In this document: in pieces, positions 11,746 to 24,070 of the stretch
Layout of the letters: each line of letters opens with the position of its first letter
Numbering within the stretch: position 1 is the first letter of the stretch
Translations under genes and position numbers: made by a program
The notes under the pieces: generated by a model
The model's input: only the letters and a program-made list of their open reading frames with translations
Told to the model about the DNA's origin: nothing
The model's database searches: none
Origin: Bactericera cockerelli
Lineage: Eukaryota > Arthropoda > Insecta > Hemiptera > Triozidae
Length of the DNA: 64,000 nucleotides
Assembly (NCBI GenBank): GCA_024516035.1
Contig: CM044961.1
Span: 18,605,374 to 18,669,373, forward strand
Direction: 5' to 3'

Positions 11746-12311
11746 AAATATTATGATAGTTTTAAGACCAATAGAGGCAAGGTTTGGAAACAAAAAATAT
11801 TAATGAGTATAATTTTACAATATGACAAAACTTTAAAGGCTGTTTTTCACAGGATCACTGATAGTGTGAAATGTACAATAAATACTGATAATACCTGATA
11901 TCTAGTGACAAACCGAAGTTCTATACTGTACTGAAAGATAACTCACTTCAATTTAAATTGATGAAACTTCAGTTTATACTTTAGAGTTTCATTTGTCTCA
12001 ACTTTTTACAACTTTCGTACTGTGGGTTTTTTTAACTCGAACTCGACACATGAATTTTTTTTTAATTTCAAATTTTGACATGTCAACATGACGTCGCCAT
12101 AACAACAGCTTAATACTCAAGAAATCTGTGTCAACCAATGTGAACACAGCATTCCTTTCATGATTCTTGGAGTCTCCAATGACGCGCCAAATTTTGAATA
12201 TGTGAATAAATGAAATTGTTTTGAGTTAGCGGTGATTGTAGAAGCACAAGGAATAAGTATTTTTTGATTTTTCTTTCTGTAATCTATATCTCCCTGTGAT
12301 AACTTTTCAAA
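11746..12311. promoter_or_regulatory. Shared divergent promoter region of RPAP3 and PFDN5
   Basis: Only 566 bp separate the two start codons, which point away from each other, so transcription of both genes must start here. Candidate elements seen: a CRE-like ATGACGTCGCC at about 12089-12099, a CCAAT box in CAACCAATGTG near 12133-12143, and GCGCCAAA at 12184-12191, which fits the E2F half-consensus. CpGs are retained here although the PFDN5 body is CpG-free, as expected for an unmethylated promoter. The factor assignments are inference from short motifs. Confidence 0.6.
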
Positions 12312-14151
12312 ATGTCAGCTAATCAAAGTGGGGGTGATGGTGGTATGCAGCAGATTGATCTCACAAAGCTAGCATTTCCTCAGTTAACACAACTTAAGAA
12401 CCAATTAGATTCAGTAAGTTTACCCAACCCATTCAGTACAGTATGGTTTTTTTCCTAAGATCTCTTTTAAATCCGTTGTGCCATATTCTACCTGTCAATT
12501 TTATACAATTTATGGGCATTAAAATTTTACATTATATCTGCTTTCCTTGGATATATAATGTTGTGTTATGTAGAAGACCTGTTATATAGAATACATCCAC
12601 ATTAATTCATACTCCCACACATCCCACATTGTCACACAGCTGATACAACTTGGTCTTCGTAAATCTAAAAATTAGTTTTTCTTCACAAGTCTAAAAATTA
12701 ATGATTCAACTATTTCTTTAAATTTTTACATATTAAGAATTTTACATGGGAACCCAAAGTGATGGGAAACACAAAGCCATTTGAAGATCAATCAACTATA
12801 AAGGATGAATGGCTCAAATCTTGAAAGACCGAAACAGACCTTTTTGAAACAAACAAAACAGATTTGAGTCTCAAACTCACATGGGCTATGAAACTTCTTG
12901 TCAGACTAAACTTAAAGGCTCAAAACTTTTAATAACTGTTTTGAGCCTAAACAAAACACTTTTAAGCCCTTTTAAGTTTTGTGAGACACACAATTTATGG
13001 TACTGATGACCAATAAACAACTTAACAATTTTGTGATGAAAATTAACTTTATCAAGTGCTAGTTTCAAGGGATGTATTGTTTCTTTGCAGGAATTGGGAG
13101 TTGTGCAAGATTCACTTCAGACATTGAAAAAAGCTCAAGTCAAATTTCAAGACTCAAAAGAGAGTTTAGACAAAATTACTCCTTCAACACAAGGCAATCC
13201 TATAATGGTTCCTTTGACAGACTCAATGTATGTTGAAGGCAAAGTAGCAAATGCAGACAAAGTCATCATAGACATTGGAACTGGATTCTATGTAGAAAAA
13301 AGTATACCAGATGCACAAGATTACTTCAAAAGAAGAGTTGCCTTTGTGACACAACAGATGGAGAAATTACAATTCATAGGGACTGAGAAAATGAAAATTA
13401 GAGATGGTAAGAAATCAATCATCTTTACCACTATCAGCAATAATTATAATTTAGAGTCAGCCTCAATATCATTTCATCTAAGTTGTATATTTCACTCATC
13501 AATAAGTGTAGAGTGTGCTGTATTATACCTATGAAACTTTCCTTACAAACAATTAATACAACAATGCAAGTGGCCAAGAAAAACCTGATAAGTAATAATA
13601 ATAATAATAATATTTATTTTTTTTTAGTAACTTTTCTTTTTAAGGTTTGAGTCCAAATTTTTTTCAAGAACTTCTGATAATCTGAGCAATATTTCTACAT
13701 TTTCTGAAAATTTCATGCAAATATCTTAAGTGGGTAGGTAAGAAGCTAGAGTCTTGAAAAAAGAGGTTTTGTGTATAACTTTTTTTTCTCAGTACATAAA
13801 TACTAAGTTGCAGGTACAGTTAATTACCTCAGGCAGAGGCTACTTCTTTCTATTCAAGGGTACAATGGTTGGCTTTCTCAGAAGTAATATTGGTTGACTC
13901 TTGAAAGAATCTCATATTGTTATTTTCTGACAAGGAATAAGTTTTAATATACAATAAAATACTCTATTTATCCTGCAAGAATGAGACTACAGAGTGCCTT
14001 TACTCTCACAGTCTAGTATAGCTTAAAATAAAGTGAATAAACTCTTAATAACTTTATGTTTTCAGCAATTATTGAAGTAATGGAAATGAAGTTGCAACAA
14101 GTACAAGCACAACAGAAAGCTGCTGTCTCAGGAGCCAGTTCTTCATCATAA
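12312..14151 (+). CDS. PFDN5: Prefoldin subunit 5
   Basis: Three exons, 12312-12413, 13091-13406 and 14066-14151, splice in phases 0 and 1 to 167 residues, normal for this subunit. The protein is an alpha-class prefoldin: an N-terminal coiled coil (about 14-60, LTKLAFPQLTQLKNQLDS), a beta-hairpin core with IMVPLTDSMYVEGKV and IDIGTGFYVEKS (about 75-105), and a C-terminal coiled coil (DYFKRRVAFVTQQMEKL to about 158). It forms part of the hexameric prefoldin that passes nascent actin and tubulin to the CCT chaperonin. Exons 2-3 and the last intron contain no CpG at all. RPAP3 is immediately upstream on the other strand. Confidence 0.93.
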
Positions 14152-15039
14152 TCTCAACTTGCATTTCACAACTTAATCAGGAATACTAAAAGACACTTTC
14201 TTAACTGCCATTTTGCAGTGCCTACTAACATTACCACTCCTCTTGCCAGAGCTCAAATGTATGACAATTGCAGCTTTTGAAATTCTTCAAGGGCAACATG
14301 TACAGATCTGAACACATAACTTCAATGTATGTACATACATGCCTATTTAATATTGGGATCAGTGTTTATTATGCTTGTGAAAAAAATACTCTTTAGTGAC
14401 AAAGTGATCCAGATATTGACAATTTTACTGTTGAAACAATGCATTTCTCCTTATTTTGAAAATTGTATTTCTTTTTAGTTTTCATAATCTTCTTCTTTTA
14501 CTCTGTCTTATCCTGCTCAAGCAGGGTCGACGTATAAGAAATATGGTTGTAGATGATCTCATTTTAAGTTCATCAACTTTGAACCAGCTGGTATTGGTGA
14601 TAAAGACCTTTCTCCTGACCTCTAACTTTTCACTAAAATGCTCATTTTAGAAAAACGAAAGATGGAGTAAAAAAGTTCCAAAAAAGGTTCCTTTACAACT
14701 TTTATTTTTAGAATTGAGTATGTAGAAAGTAACACTGTTCTACCATCTAGATCTAGAACAAGTTTGAAGTTCTTGAGTTGAGAATATTATTTTGGAGGTG
14801 CAAGTGATTTAGTAAAAAGAATAATATTCATATGGACATTCATTGATTTTTTTATTGCCAAAATAATGTATATGTACCTATACAAAGTGACTTGTGAACC
14901 ATTCGCGTATTATGTCCATAATAATAGTGTATTTCTTTGTGTTATATCTTAATTTTAGTGGGTAGCGCAGAATTATCTTTTCCATATCTTTAATATCCCA
15001 ATATCTTACTTTTACCTATAATTCCGCCACTGATCGCTT
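14152..15039 (+). other. PFDN5 3' UTR and flank
   Basis: AT-rich; the CpG-free stretch that covers PFDN5 ends at 14528. No clear AATAAA hexamer was found in the first kilobase, so the cleavage site is not placed. No coding exon is seen. Confidence 0.35.
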
Positions 15040-15205
15040 CTATCGTTAAAGCAGCTACTCATTTTTCCTCACGAGGTATGAGTTTACCCCAAACACCTAA
15101 GTACGGAGCAGAAAAAATCCTGCCCCGCTGGGGATCGAACCCAGGTCACCGTGCGTACAATGCCTAGCGCGCTACCTCACTCGGCCACAGTGACTACTGT
15201 GGCCA
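15040..15205 (-). mobile_element. tRNA-derived SINE, family T3
   Basis: In minus orientation the head at about 15122-15192 contains the B-box GGGTTCGATCCCC and an A-box-like GTGGCCGAGTGAGGTAGCGC. The body shares CTCACGAGGTATGAG and GCAGAAAAAATCCTGCCCCG with copies at 44690-44815 (-), 61637-61766 (-), 61935-62075 (+) and a fragment near 23855-23905. Confidence 0.75.
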
Positions 15206-16142
15206 TAATATTAGCAGTGTATTTTTAAACCTCTCAAATTATATTAATTGAGTCCTGTTCTATATCTTACTTTTTTGTAAATGCATGCTTTTATTGAAAT
15301 TATCTTCTGGGAGATCATTAAGGATCTTATATAGGTATTGAATGTCACCGACTGATGTTAAATACTTTCTCTATTACAGGCAGAATTAATAGTCGTTTTT
15401 ATAATACCTCTTAAGGCGCTAAGTTTCAGATTGCGTACTGTCTAAAATAGGGAAAACCTATGCTAAGCAATGACTTAAGTTATCGATTTTGTCTATTAAT
15501 TTTCCCCCTAAATTATTAACTATAATTTCTTGGCATTTCTATTTCATACTAACATTTTTTGTCTTTGATCCAAAAGACTACACATAAATCTGTACCATCA
15601 TTCAGGTACTATTAATATAACAACTCGAACCAATACACGAATAAAAATAATTGAAATAATCAACATAAATGATTTTTTCTCCCAATGAAATACCTACTTT
15701 TTATTTGATTTTAAATAGAAACGCAAGTTCCTTTGTGTTGTTTAGTCAATTTTTTGAAATTACAAAATTGTATATCAAGATTACTTGTAATTAAATTCTA
15801 CTGATTCCCAATATACACTGGAGGACACAATTAGAGGAAGCTGTTTTCCCCTTTAACGCCATGTATTTCCATGCATCTACAAAGTGTTGTAATTTCTGTT
15901 GTGTTGTAAGAACATTTTCAGATGATTTTGTTTGATATAAGAGAAAAGGAAATAAGAATTTACAAGGAAAAGAAAAAAAATATTGCAACTCACGAAAAGA
16001 AAATGTAAACTTGCAAAACACAGGATTTTAGAGGTGTTTTAGAAAACACTCAGTTAACTAGTTATTTGGATTATCTTTTGATTTTTCTTCAAAATACATG
16101 TACCTACCTAAAGCTCTCAAGTTTAACATGACCATAAGAATA
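15206..16142. other. Intergenic DNA, nothing recognised
   Basis: AT-rich sequence with scattered short open frames of random composition. A short segment at about 15378-15505 (TTAATAGTCGTTTTTATAAT to TTATCGATTTTGTCTATTAA) is repeated with changes at about 49880-50005, so both may be copies of an unnamed repeat. Confidence 0.4.
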
Positions 16143-16490
16143 ATAGTAATTCCGTGCCCGTGAGATAGGCACAGATATCTATATCACGGTGGTGAGAGGA
16201 TTATTCATATATGGACGCGCATATGCTCCTTTCATGCCCATTAATTCTATTTGTGTTTTAACGTCCCGATTTAAGATTATTAGGACGGGGATTTTCCCTA
16301 CATTCGCTGAGAATCGTACCAGCTAGTCACTTTAACCTAACCAAGCCTGGGTAGGGCCGGAAATGCCAGCCTCACGTTTTCGGAGGGTACAGAATATTCT
16401 GTTCGAAAAGTCTGCCTCAACCGGGAATCAAACTCTGGACTATGAGCAGCACTAGGTCACAACAGTTACGCCACGTAGGCTGGCTAACTT
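16143..16490 (+). mobile_element. Interspersed SINE-like repeat, family S
   Basis: The element begins CCGTGCCCGTGAGATAGGC, continues through ATCACGGTGGTGAGAGGATT, a variable part, TTTTAACGTCCCGATT, CCATTCGCTGAGAATCGTACC-like text and CCTGGGTAGGGCCGGAAATG. Other copies or fragments are at 6722-6790, 30597-30942, 32233-32430, 38000-38140, 56855-57125 and 60225-60320. Read in reverse, the GGTTA...TGGGTAGC part resembles the 3' half of 5S rRNA, as discussed for 60000-60180. Confidence 0.65.
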
Positions 16491-16551
16491 ATAAGGGAAA
16501 AAAGATTAAAGAAACAATTGGGAAATAATCCCCAATGTACATCTCTAATCG

Positions 16552-16570
16552 TGTGTGTGTGTGTGTGTGT
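16552..16570. repeat. (GT)n microsatellite
   Basis: About nine uninterrupted GT dinucleotides, in intergenic DNA between two interspersed repeats. Confidence 0.9.
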
Positions 16571-16674
16571 TTTTGAACACAGTATTTTAGAGGTATTTTA
16601 AACTATCCCCAATGTACCCATAGTTTCTTTAACTTTTTCCTCTTATAGCCACTTTGTAGCCTTTTGAAAATCCG

Positions 16675-16930
16675 CGGTGCTACCAGAAAAACAGATTGTG
16701 TTCCTCTATTTTTGCTATACAGCTGGAAGGGGAGTGATGGTCTCCAGTCAACTTTACTTCAAAGTTGGCTCGTCCTGAACCACATATTTCTATATGCGAT
16801 CAACCTTCATGAGGACTTACTTTTCTTTATATACCATTAAACCTTTATTAAACTGCAAGCTAGCCTGGCCTGTAAGGGTTGGTTAGTCTGTTCTCTGTTT
16901 ATAGTCCTCTAGCGAGACACTGATCCTTCT
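16675..16930 (-). repeat. Interspersed repeat, family R (copy 1)
   Basis: In reverse orientation it matches 37160-37510: shared blocks include CTCTAGCGAGACACTG, CAAGCTAGCCTGG, TTATATACCATTAAACC-like text, TCATGAGGACTTACTT and GGTTCAGGACGAGCCAAC in the other copy. The copy at 37160-37510 starts with a tRNA-like head and is probably the more complete one. Confidence 0.6.
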
Positions 16931-17311
16931 ACAACTTCTCATTCTTTATCTAGATAGATTATACTCGTACTACTAACTGTATATTGTATTCCAGCACTAC
17001 AACTACAATACGCACAGTTCTGTGCACTCAAGGTTTCGCTACCAATGTAGAAAATTTAAATAATCAGCTGATTAGGGAACTACCAGGCATAACGTATTTT
17101 AATAGTTGTCAGTGCAAAATAACTCAGGTTCTATTGTTTTTATTTGATTGATGTAGCGATAGTAACTACCATAGCAAGCAGACGTGAAACATAATAGGAC
17201 GGAACAAAAATTTAGCGTGGTTGATCTAACATACTTAGAGGTAACCCGTCATTATTAAGGAATAGCTCGCTATGCAGCCTAGTATTTTTCACGGGACATT
17301 TTTCTAGCGAC

Positions 17312-17462
17312 TTAAGACCGAATTATAAAACAGGATTAGATTTATCCGAAGGGGACACTATCCCTTTACTCGGAGATTCAACCAATCACAGCGCACTATA
17401 GCCCGAGTTACGTGAGTGTCCCTTTAGGTTAAATCTAATCCTGTTTTATAATTCGGCCCTTA
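17312..17462. mobile_element. Short palindromic MITE, family P (copy 1)
   Basis: The ends are about 33 bp near-perfect inverted repeats: CCGAATTATAAAACAGGATT followed by AGATTTA on the left, and its complement on the right. The interior includes CCAATCACAGCGCACTATAG. Weaker copies at 29600-29752, 31043-31170 and 36013-36184 share the AGTGATTGGTT core and the ends. Confidence 0.75.
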
Positions 17463-17769
17463 GTGTCGAGACAACTTGTTTATTCCTTATACTGATATCG
17501 TGATATGCATACAGAAAGTTTATTATTCCAACGAGGCGTTGCCGTCGGATAGGTATAGGTACTTAGCCATTTTAAGTTTGAAATTGTTTCTCTCCCAAAC
17601 AGAAAACATTTTGTCCCTTCTAAATACATAGCTTAACTTTGTAAAACATTTTATGTAAATGCAAATAAATAAATAAAAAATACATAGCTTAAATAAATCA
17701 ACTTAAAACCTGCACCCTACCCTACTGTTCAGCCACCGAGTACCCCTAGACAAAAAATGGGTTTTTTTT

Positions 17770-17950
17770 ATCGAGTCCTAGCTTGTGCCCAATGAAAAAT
17801 CATTTCTCGAATGATTAATTCATAATTATTATGATTGGCGTGGTAAAAAAAAAACTCGAACACGGTAGCTTAGTAACCGCAACTCTACCTAAATTCTATT
17901 TTAGCCAAGCCTGAATCCAGATGACACATAAAAACAGGGAAGTGGTGGTA
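17770..17950 (+). repeat. Dispersed repeat, family G (copy 2)
   Basis: Begins ATCGAGTCCTAGCTTGTGCC and continues ATTATTATGATTGGCGTGGT, matching 1-215 and 24655-24840 with more substitutions. Confidence 0.55.
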
Positions 17951-20900
17951 GCAGTCCAAAAAAAATCCACTGCCCACGCCTGCTAGTGTCTATTAGTCAA
18001 GCACCCTCATCACGTGACACTCGTGCATTTATGAATGCCAAATAACACCTCATATTCGCCTCTGATGATAAAGTTAAAGGCGTTTGAATGCACCTAGATG
18101 TTCTCAATATTTAACCTTCGAGGCAATTTCGCTACTATTCGCTGTTTAAAACTCCTACCACAACAATTATTCGCCTTAGCATTAACATTTGCCCGGGTGT
18201 TCCTCGCCAGTCACCCTGGAAATTTTAAAAGGTTATTTAGTTTTTCATTCGTATTCTTTCTGTATTATTTGACGTTCCTTCACGCCCTCCGATCCGTGTA
18301 TAGGAATAATTACGAGTAAGGTACTGAATGAACAGAATCGCTAAAGGGTGTATCAGTTAAAATATCAAGCGAATTCGTTACGAGATACAAAGCTAATATT
18401 TTGCTGCTCGGTATTTTGGCTCAGTACTTATTGTGTATTTGGTAAGTACTTACATACCTTTACATTATTCAATCCTGTTTTTTTTTAGAATATACCTATA
18501 TTATCTATTTTTTTTTTATATCAAAACTACTTTACTTTTATAAGTTTATACACATTGTACGTGCATGTTCTTTTTATATCTACCTGTACCTACTTGCAAC
18601 AGCGTAAGTCACTCATCTCTGTTTCTCCATATACTGGCACGGAGACCTAGGGCGGAATAAATAATTAAATAGACATTATTTTTATACTTCTTAAGTCAAG
18701 AAATTTTTTTAGAAGGTGAAACTAATGCTTAAGTTGGAACTTGTGATCTCAATTTTGTCTATCAATCTCACCCCTGGGATCATAAAATTTGAAACGTTCA
18801 GGCCTGTATCGCACCTAGTACCTACACCATTTTGTCTCGCAACGACTTGATGATCTTCACTTCCATAATAGAAGATCGAATCCCATTGACTGAAACATTG
18901 ATAAATACATCTTGCAACATTTCCCATTCAAAATTTGACACAAACTGCTGCGAGACGTGGAAAAAACCCGTGGTGGAAAATTTCAAATCGGGATTCGAAC
19001 TAGCAACCCTCAGAAAAAGTTAAAAAGGTAGGTAAGTTCTCAGCACGGAGGTTACTGGTGAAGAGGAAAACAGACCACAGATTTCTGTACTACATAATGC
19101 ACAGATTTTCTTTTCTATAAGAAAACTAAACAGAAAAATTCTTATTTCCAGGTTAAGGCATCAGAGATTAGACTTACCATCAGTGATTAGGCTAATATCC
19201 TGTATCAGGATATATTGCCTTAAGCCCATAACAGTCAAATCAAACAAAGTTTTCAAACAGTAAATTTTGAAAATATACCGACTACTTGAGCCGCCTTTCT
19301 GAAAAAAATATTGATAACGCATCAATGTGAAGTTGACTACGCCTTGATAAGAAAATTAAAATGTAAACAATTTTTTTGAAATTTCAAAAAATCATCTGAT
19401 AGAAATCAATTTTTGACTGAATAATAATGAATAAATTGAATTAAGTACTTGTTATCCTTCACTTCTACTTTATTTAATAGATCTAGAGATAATTTGAGTT
19501 GAAAACCTGCCAGGCTAGAGACCATAATTTCCCTAATTTCCAGTATGTGCTGACAACTTGAGGTTACTCCATCAAAACATTTTCACTCTCAAAGGTAACT
19601 CACTTTACAATTCATTTGCATGTGCTGTCTCTTATCAATATTATCAATTGGATTAAAATAGTCTTGCTTAACGGCTTGTCATTCAGAAATCTACACATAA
19701 TTAATACTGTTGTTAACATCCATTTATGTCAGGGTCACCTTTAATTTAAACAGAGTTAGAAATTATCATCCTCCAGAATGTTTTAATTTCTTGCTTTATG
19801 TAACCATTAAATAATATGTACCCATTAAATAGCAAATGAATTGATGTGGTAAATATCTTATCTTCCACACTGTCAAGCTAGTTAAAGACAGAGAAAAGAC
19901 TACCATTCAGATGAAATAGACTTGGTTGAAAAATACAGAGGTTTGGAGTGGAATAGTGAGCATTTATAAAGTTGTGTCTGAACAGTTAAAACATTGCTAA
20001 AGATTCATCAAGAATTACTTATCTCTGGCTTTTATCATTTCACAACATTATTTTTGACCACATGTCTTGTGTTCAAACAACACAAATGTCTTGTGTTCAA
20101 AGTGAGTATCTTGGGTTCAACAATATGTTTTTGGAGATATTTTGTCTGTTTGTTTATGAGATGATAACTTTTTAACCAATGCTTTAATTTAGATAAAATC
20201 TTGTAGTTAGGTAAATTTGCTATATAGTTTTTGAACAGCATGGGTCAACCCAGGTTTTAAAGTATGATTAGCTTAGTGGTAAGATACTTGCTTGCCATGC
20301 AAAAAGTCTTGTGTTCAAACCCCAGAGCCAACTAAAAACTACATTCAATTTTTCTTACAGTTGTTTTTAAGGGATACCTACATTCCAAAGTATTGTGTTG
20401 CTTATTTCCCATCAGAGAGGAGGCATACTACAGGATGGGCAAGCTACAACACAGACCACAAGTGTCTACAGAAGCTGCTGTTTCATGGCTCCAAATTAAA
20501 AAAAAAAAAAAAACAACTGAAACACCCATTTTTTTTTAAAAAAAAAAAGGTCTTCTTGTGATTTTTAAAATGACTTTAATAAAATACTATCCTAAATAAA
20601 ATTGAAGATAATTTTAAAGGTTGGTCCATGTGGGAAAAAATCATGTTGGTATTGTTGGTATATTTTAAAGGGGAGTACCTATAAGCTGATTGATATTTTC
20701 ATTTTGAAACCAATTTTTTTGTACTGTTTATTTTCTCATGGCTCTACAACTACATGCAAGCCCTAAATTTTTTGACCTTATGCTACATGAATAATAAATA
20801 ATAGCTGTCCCCAAGGATACTAAAATCATTAAAAAATAAATCTATCAGTCCATATTAAAATAGATTAGTGAAAATAATATTTGTCAGTGGAATGGAAATG

Positions 20901-21576
20901 TTGCATCCTGCTGTCATCAAATATGTATTTGCACTTCTTATAAATTTAATCACACATCCAGTACCACATATTGTATATTGTCATGATTATTTAACTATAC
21001 CATGTATTGCCACAATTATTAATAAAAAAAAAAAATAACGTGTTGAAGGAAAGTAGTTGTTTGGTTGACACTTAAAGGGTCATATTTAATTTGTCATAAA
21101 TATTATGCAATCAGTACTGAGTACTTCTCTGTAGATAGATCATTGTGTGTTTTCTGTGTTTATGGTTCAGTAGCATGATATCACTAAATCAGACAAATCT
21201 TGTGGTATATGCACCAAAGTTAATCATGGCGTTCTCTGAATGATCAATAGATTTGGGAGGCTGAAATAAATACTGATGGCTTGTATTCTAATAGATTCCA
21301 TTGTATCTGAAACTTGAAACATGTAGCATTGCACTCAACACTCATCATAAACTTAAAAGCTCCTAATTACTACTGCCATTAAGAACCATGCTAAATTTCA
21401 GCAAATCAGATTTGTACTTTGCAAGATTTGTTGGTTTTTATATAAAAAAAAAGCTACGCTTGAATAGCGCATCACCTAAGTTAGACTGTTATTGCTGGAA
21501 AAGATGTAAAAATTTAGCTCAAACCTGACTTGTGAATCTTGAGTTATAACAAGACATACATAAACGAATCATTTAA
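17951..21576. other. Intergenic region with an unexplained CpG desert
   Basis: No coding exon could be recognised in 3.6 kb. The striking property is base composition: from 19342 to 21038 there is a single CpG (19672-19673). Embedded in it is a family T2 SINE at 20262-20500 whose former CpGs all read TG or CA. An unannotated methylated transcript is one explanation. Confidence 0.5.
20262..20500 (+). mobile_element. tRNA-derived SINE, family T2, CpG-decayed copy
   Basis: The head reads GATTAGCTTAGTGGTAAGA and GTGTTCAAACCCCAGAGCC, where the 34470-34755 copy has GGTTCGAACCCGG. The body TTGTTTTTAAGGGATACC, CATCAGAGAGGAGGCATACT and GCAAGCTACAACACAGACC matches the family. Every CpG present in the better copy is TpG or CpA here. 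Confidence 0.75.
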
Positions 21577-21803
21577 TCTTAATATATAAATGTCAAAGTC
21601 ACTGACTGACTGATCATCACTGTTTCTCCGAACTGGTAAGTCCTAGGAAGCTGAAATTTGGTAGGTAGCTTTGTCTTATAGTCTAGATGTGCAATAAGAC
21701 GGGATTTTTCGAAATTCCCACTACAACACCTGCCATTGGCGAAAAAGGACTTTTTGCTTTCACGGCCATGCCTCGGCCCGCAAAGCGGGCGACAGCCCGC
21801 TAG
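21577..21803 (+). mobile_element. Non-autonomous Helitron-like element (copy 1)
   Basis: Starts TCTTAATATATAAATGTC after a host A, ends in a GC hairpin (GCGGGC, GACA, GCCCGC) running into CTAG, and is followed by a host T. That is the 5'-TC, 3' hairpin plus CTRR, A/T-target layout of Helitrons. It is 227 bp long and encodes nothing. It is nearly identical to 24071-24304 apart from an interior indel/substitution patch near position 35-60. Confidence 0.8.
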
Positions 21804-24070
21804 TAGTAATACATATAAGATAGCAAAAGTGAATGATTGTAAAATTGATTTTCAAATAGGACGCTCGTCGGAGGGGCAAAAACCTCAACGGCGACAAAAA
21901 TCCGGGTTTCAGCTAGTATATACCTATGCAAGTATAAAATCTATTTCAGTATAGTCAGTCTATCAGTATAAACAGAAAATTTACATTCATTATCAATAGC
22001 ACTCCAAAGCGACTGGACCAAATGACTCCCAAATTGGCACAGAGACTCCATTTTTAGTATTTAGGTGCGTACTAAGAAAGTATTTTAAAACATTCCAGAT
22101 AGGACGTCAGCCACGGGCAAAGACCTTAACAACAACAACAACAAGAACAACAACAACAATAAAGTGCCGGGTTCTAGCTTCTCGTAGGAAATGAATGAAC
22201 TCCGTCATAACTTTCTAGATCTCTCAAAACTACTTTAACTGTAGTCACGCCCGTCCATCGACTATTACCTATATCGTTCGATTAGGAATATAACTACATG
22301 ATTGATGGTATGGCTAGTTATGTTTACCTATCCAAAAGATTATTGGCATAGGCATCACCTACGGAAGTGCTTGAACTTTGAATCCGTGCAAAAAATTAGC
22401 AATACATTATTATATGGAAATCACAAGTATTTATTTACTGATTACGTACATATTTTATCTATTTAATAGATGTGTGAAAAATGCCGGAAAAAAAATAAAT
22501 GAAACGGTAGTAGGGAGAATGAGAATCTACATGGAATTTTATGCTCTGAAAGTGTGTTGTATATGACTGCTAGTTGGGTTTTGGCATTCAACACTTGTTC
22601 GCTTTATAAATTACAAAAGATTTATTACCTACTCTTGCCATTTTTATTTCGCTATTAAACGGACAGTTAAATAAAATTGATGTAATAATATCGCCAAATT
22701 TCCAGTAATAGTCGTTTTCTCGTATCGTTGGAATATCGTTTGTTTTCGTTCCACCCTGAGGTGTGGAAAACTAATCCATCGTTCAACTAATCTATCGTTT
22801 TTTCTTGTAGTGCTAATTTAAATTAAAACTTCTACTCATTAACGAGTACTTGGCTTTTTCTCTTATAATTTTAATCATAAACTTCATCCAAATATTGTCG
22901 TTTAATTAAAAGTGAACAAACATACTAAAAGTATAACAGAGAATGGAGAAAAATCGTTCATTTCTTGAAAAAATATTTTGAACTTGTTGGTTTTACTTTC
23001 CTTATTTTTTAAAGTACACACCATGCAGTTATCATTGATATTAGGCATACATGATTGTTAAAATAAAATAAAAATAATAATGTTTTTTTCACACCGAACT
23101 ACCGAAGCAAACTGGGGTTTAAAAAGGTTTTACGTTTCCAGTAGGTATCCGTGAGACACCGATTTATCATAAGCGTAAAAATTGTAATATCTACCAGCGC
23201 AGTGCATAAAAAACAAAACGCACATAGATAAATAATCTGTGTAATTGAAGTAAATCACTAAATAAGTGCCTACCTACTTCACTAAAGAAGAGGTGTTCTC
23301 GTCCTTTTTAAAACACAAAATCAGCAAATTTGTTTATGCTAGCGGAGCAGAGCAAACTGCTTCCAAGTTTTTTTTTAAACCATATAAGTACCTATTACAA
23401 TTTATTGTAAACTAATCGGACACGGAAAGACATGTCGAACCTATGTGAATTTGCACATAGCACAACGAGTAGGTACTTTGCCTCTAAGAGTTATTCATTT
23501 TTAGCTCTTGATTGGACTATTTTATTTTTTCATAAAGAAAAACACCATGTTTCATCATAGACAATTGAGTAGAAAAATTAATCCCGAAAACGTGTTTACA
23601 CAACAATACGAAACTCTCTGAAACAGAATATAGTTCTGCTAGTAGGTACAAAATAAAATTAAAAGTACAAATGAATTAAGAGAAATACGTAGGTAATGAT
23701 TTAAAAAAAATCAATAAAATAAATAAGTTTTTTGTGTTAATAAATGTTACTATAAAAAAATTAGTGGGTAGCGTAGAATTATAGGACTTTTTCCTTTTCC
23801 TTGAACATCCCTAATAATACCGTTCTTTTTATTGTCTATGACTGGTTGCTTCTCACATTCCTCACGAGGCATGAGTGGACCCCATGACATCCAAAGTACA
23901 GAGCCGGGTAACCGTGCATGTAATAATGATAGATGCTATAAATGGGTACCTATGTACCTACTGCATACCTACGTACCTGTGAAAGAAAAGAAAAAAAAAT
24001 CTGAAAATAATATGTTTTTGCATTTATAATGATAAATATATAAATTTTGTAAACTTTACTATAAACTTTA
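21804..24070. other. Intergenic DNA, no gene recognised
   Basis: Contains a (AAC)n run near 22129-22161, a T3 SINE fragment at about 23770-23905 with TTAGTGGGTAGCGTAGAATT and CCTCACGAGGCATGAGTGG, and many TAGGTA/TACCTA words. Open frames here are short and have no coding character. Confidence 0.4.

Noticed and set aside
11746..11793. A longer RPAP3 start, 16 codons upstream
   Set aside because: The upstream frame begins with TTG, not ATG, and the extra residues do not resemble the family; the first ATG at 11745 fits the usual N-terminus.
18832..19023. 63-codon open frame containing TCNISHSKFDTNCCETW
   Set aside because: It has no family features, overlaps repeat-like DNA on both strands and lacks splice or codon support.
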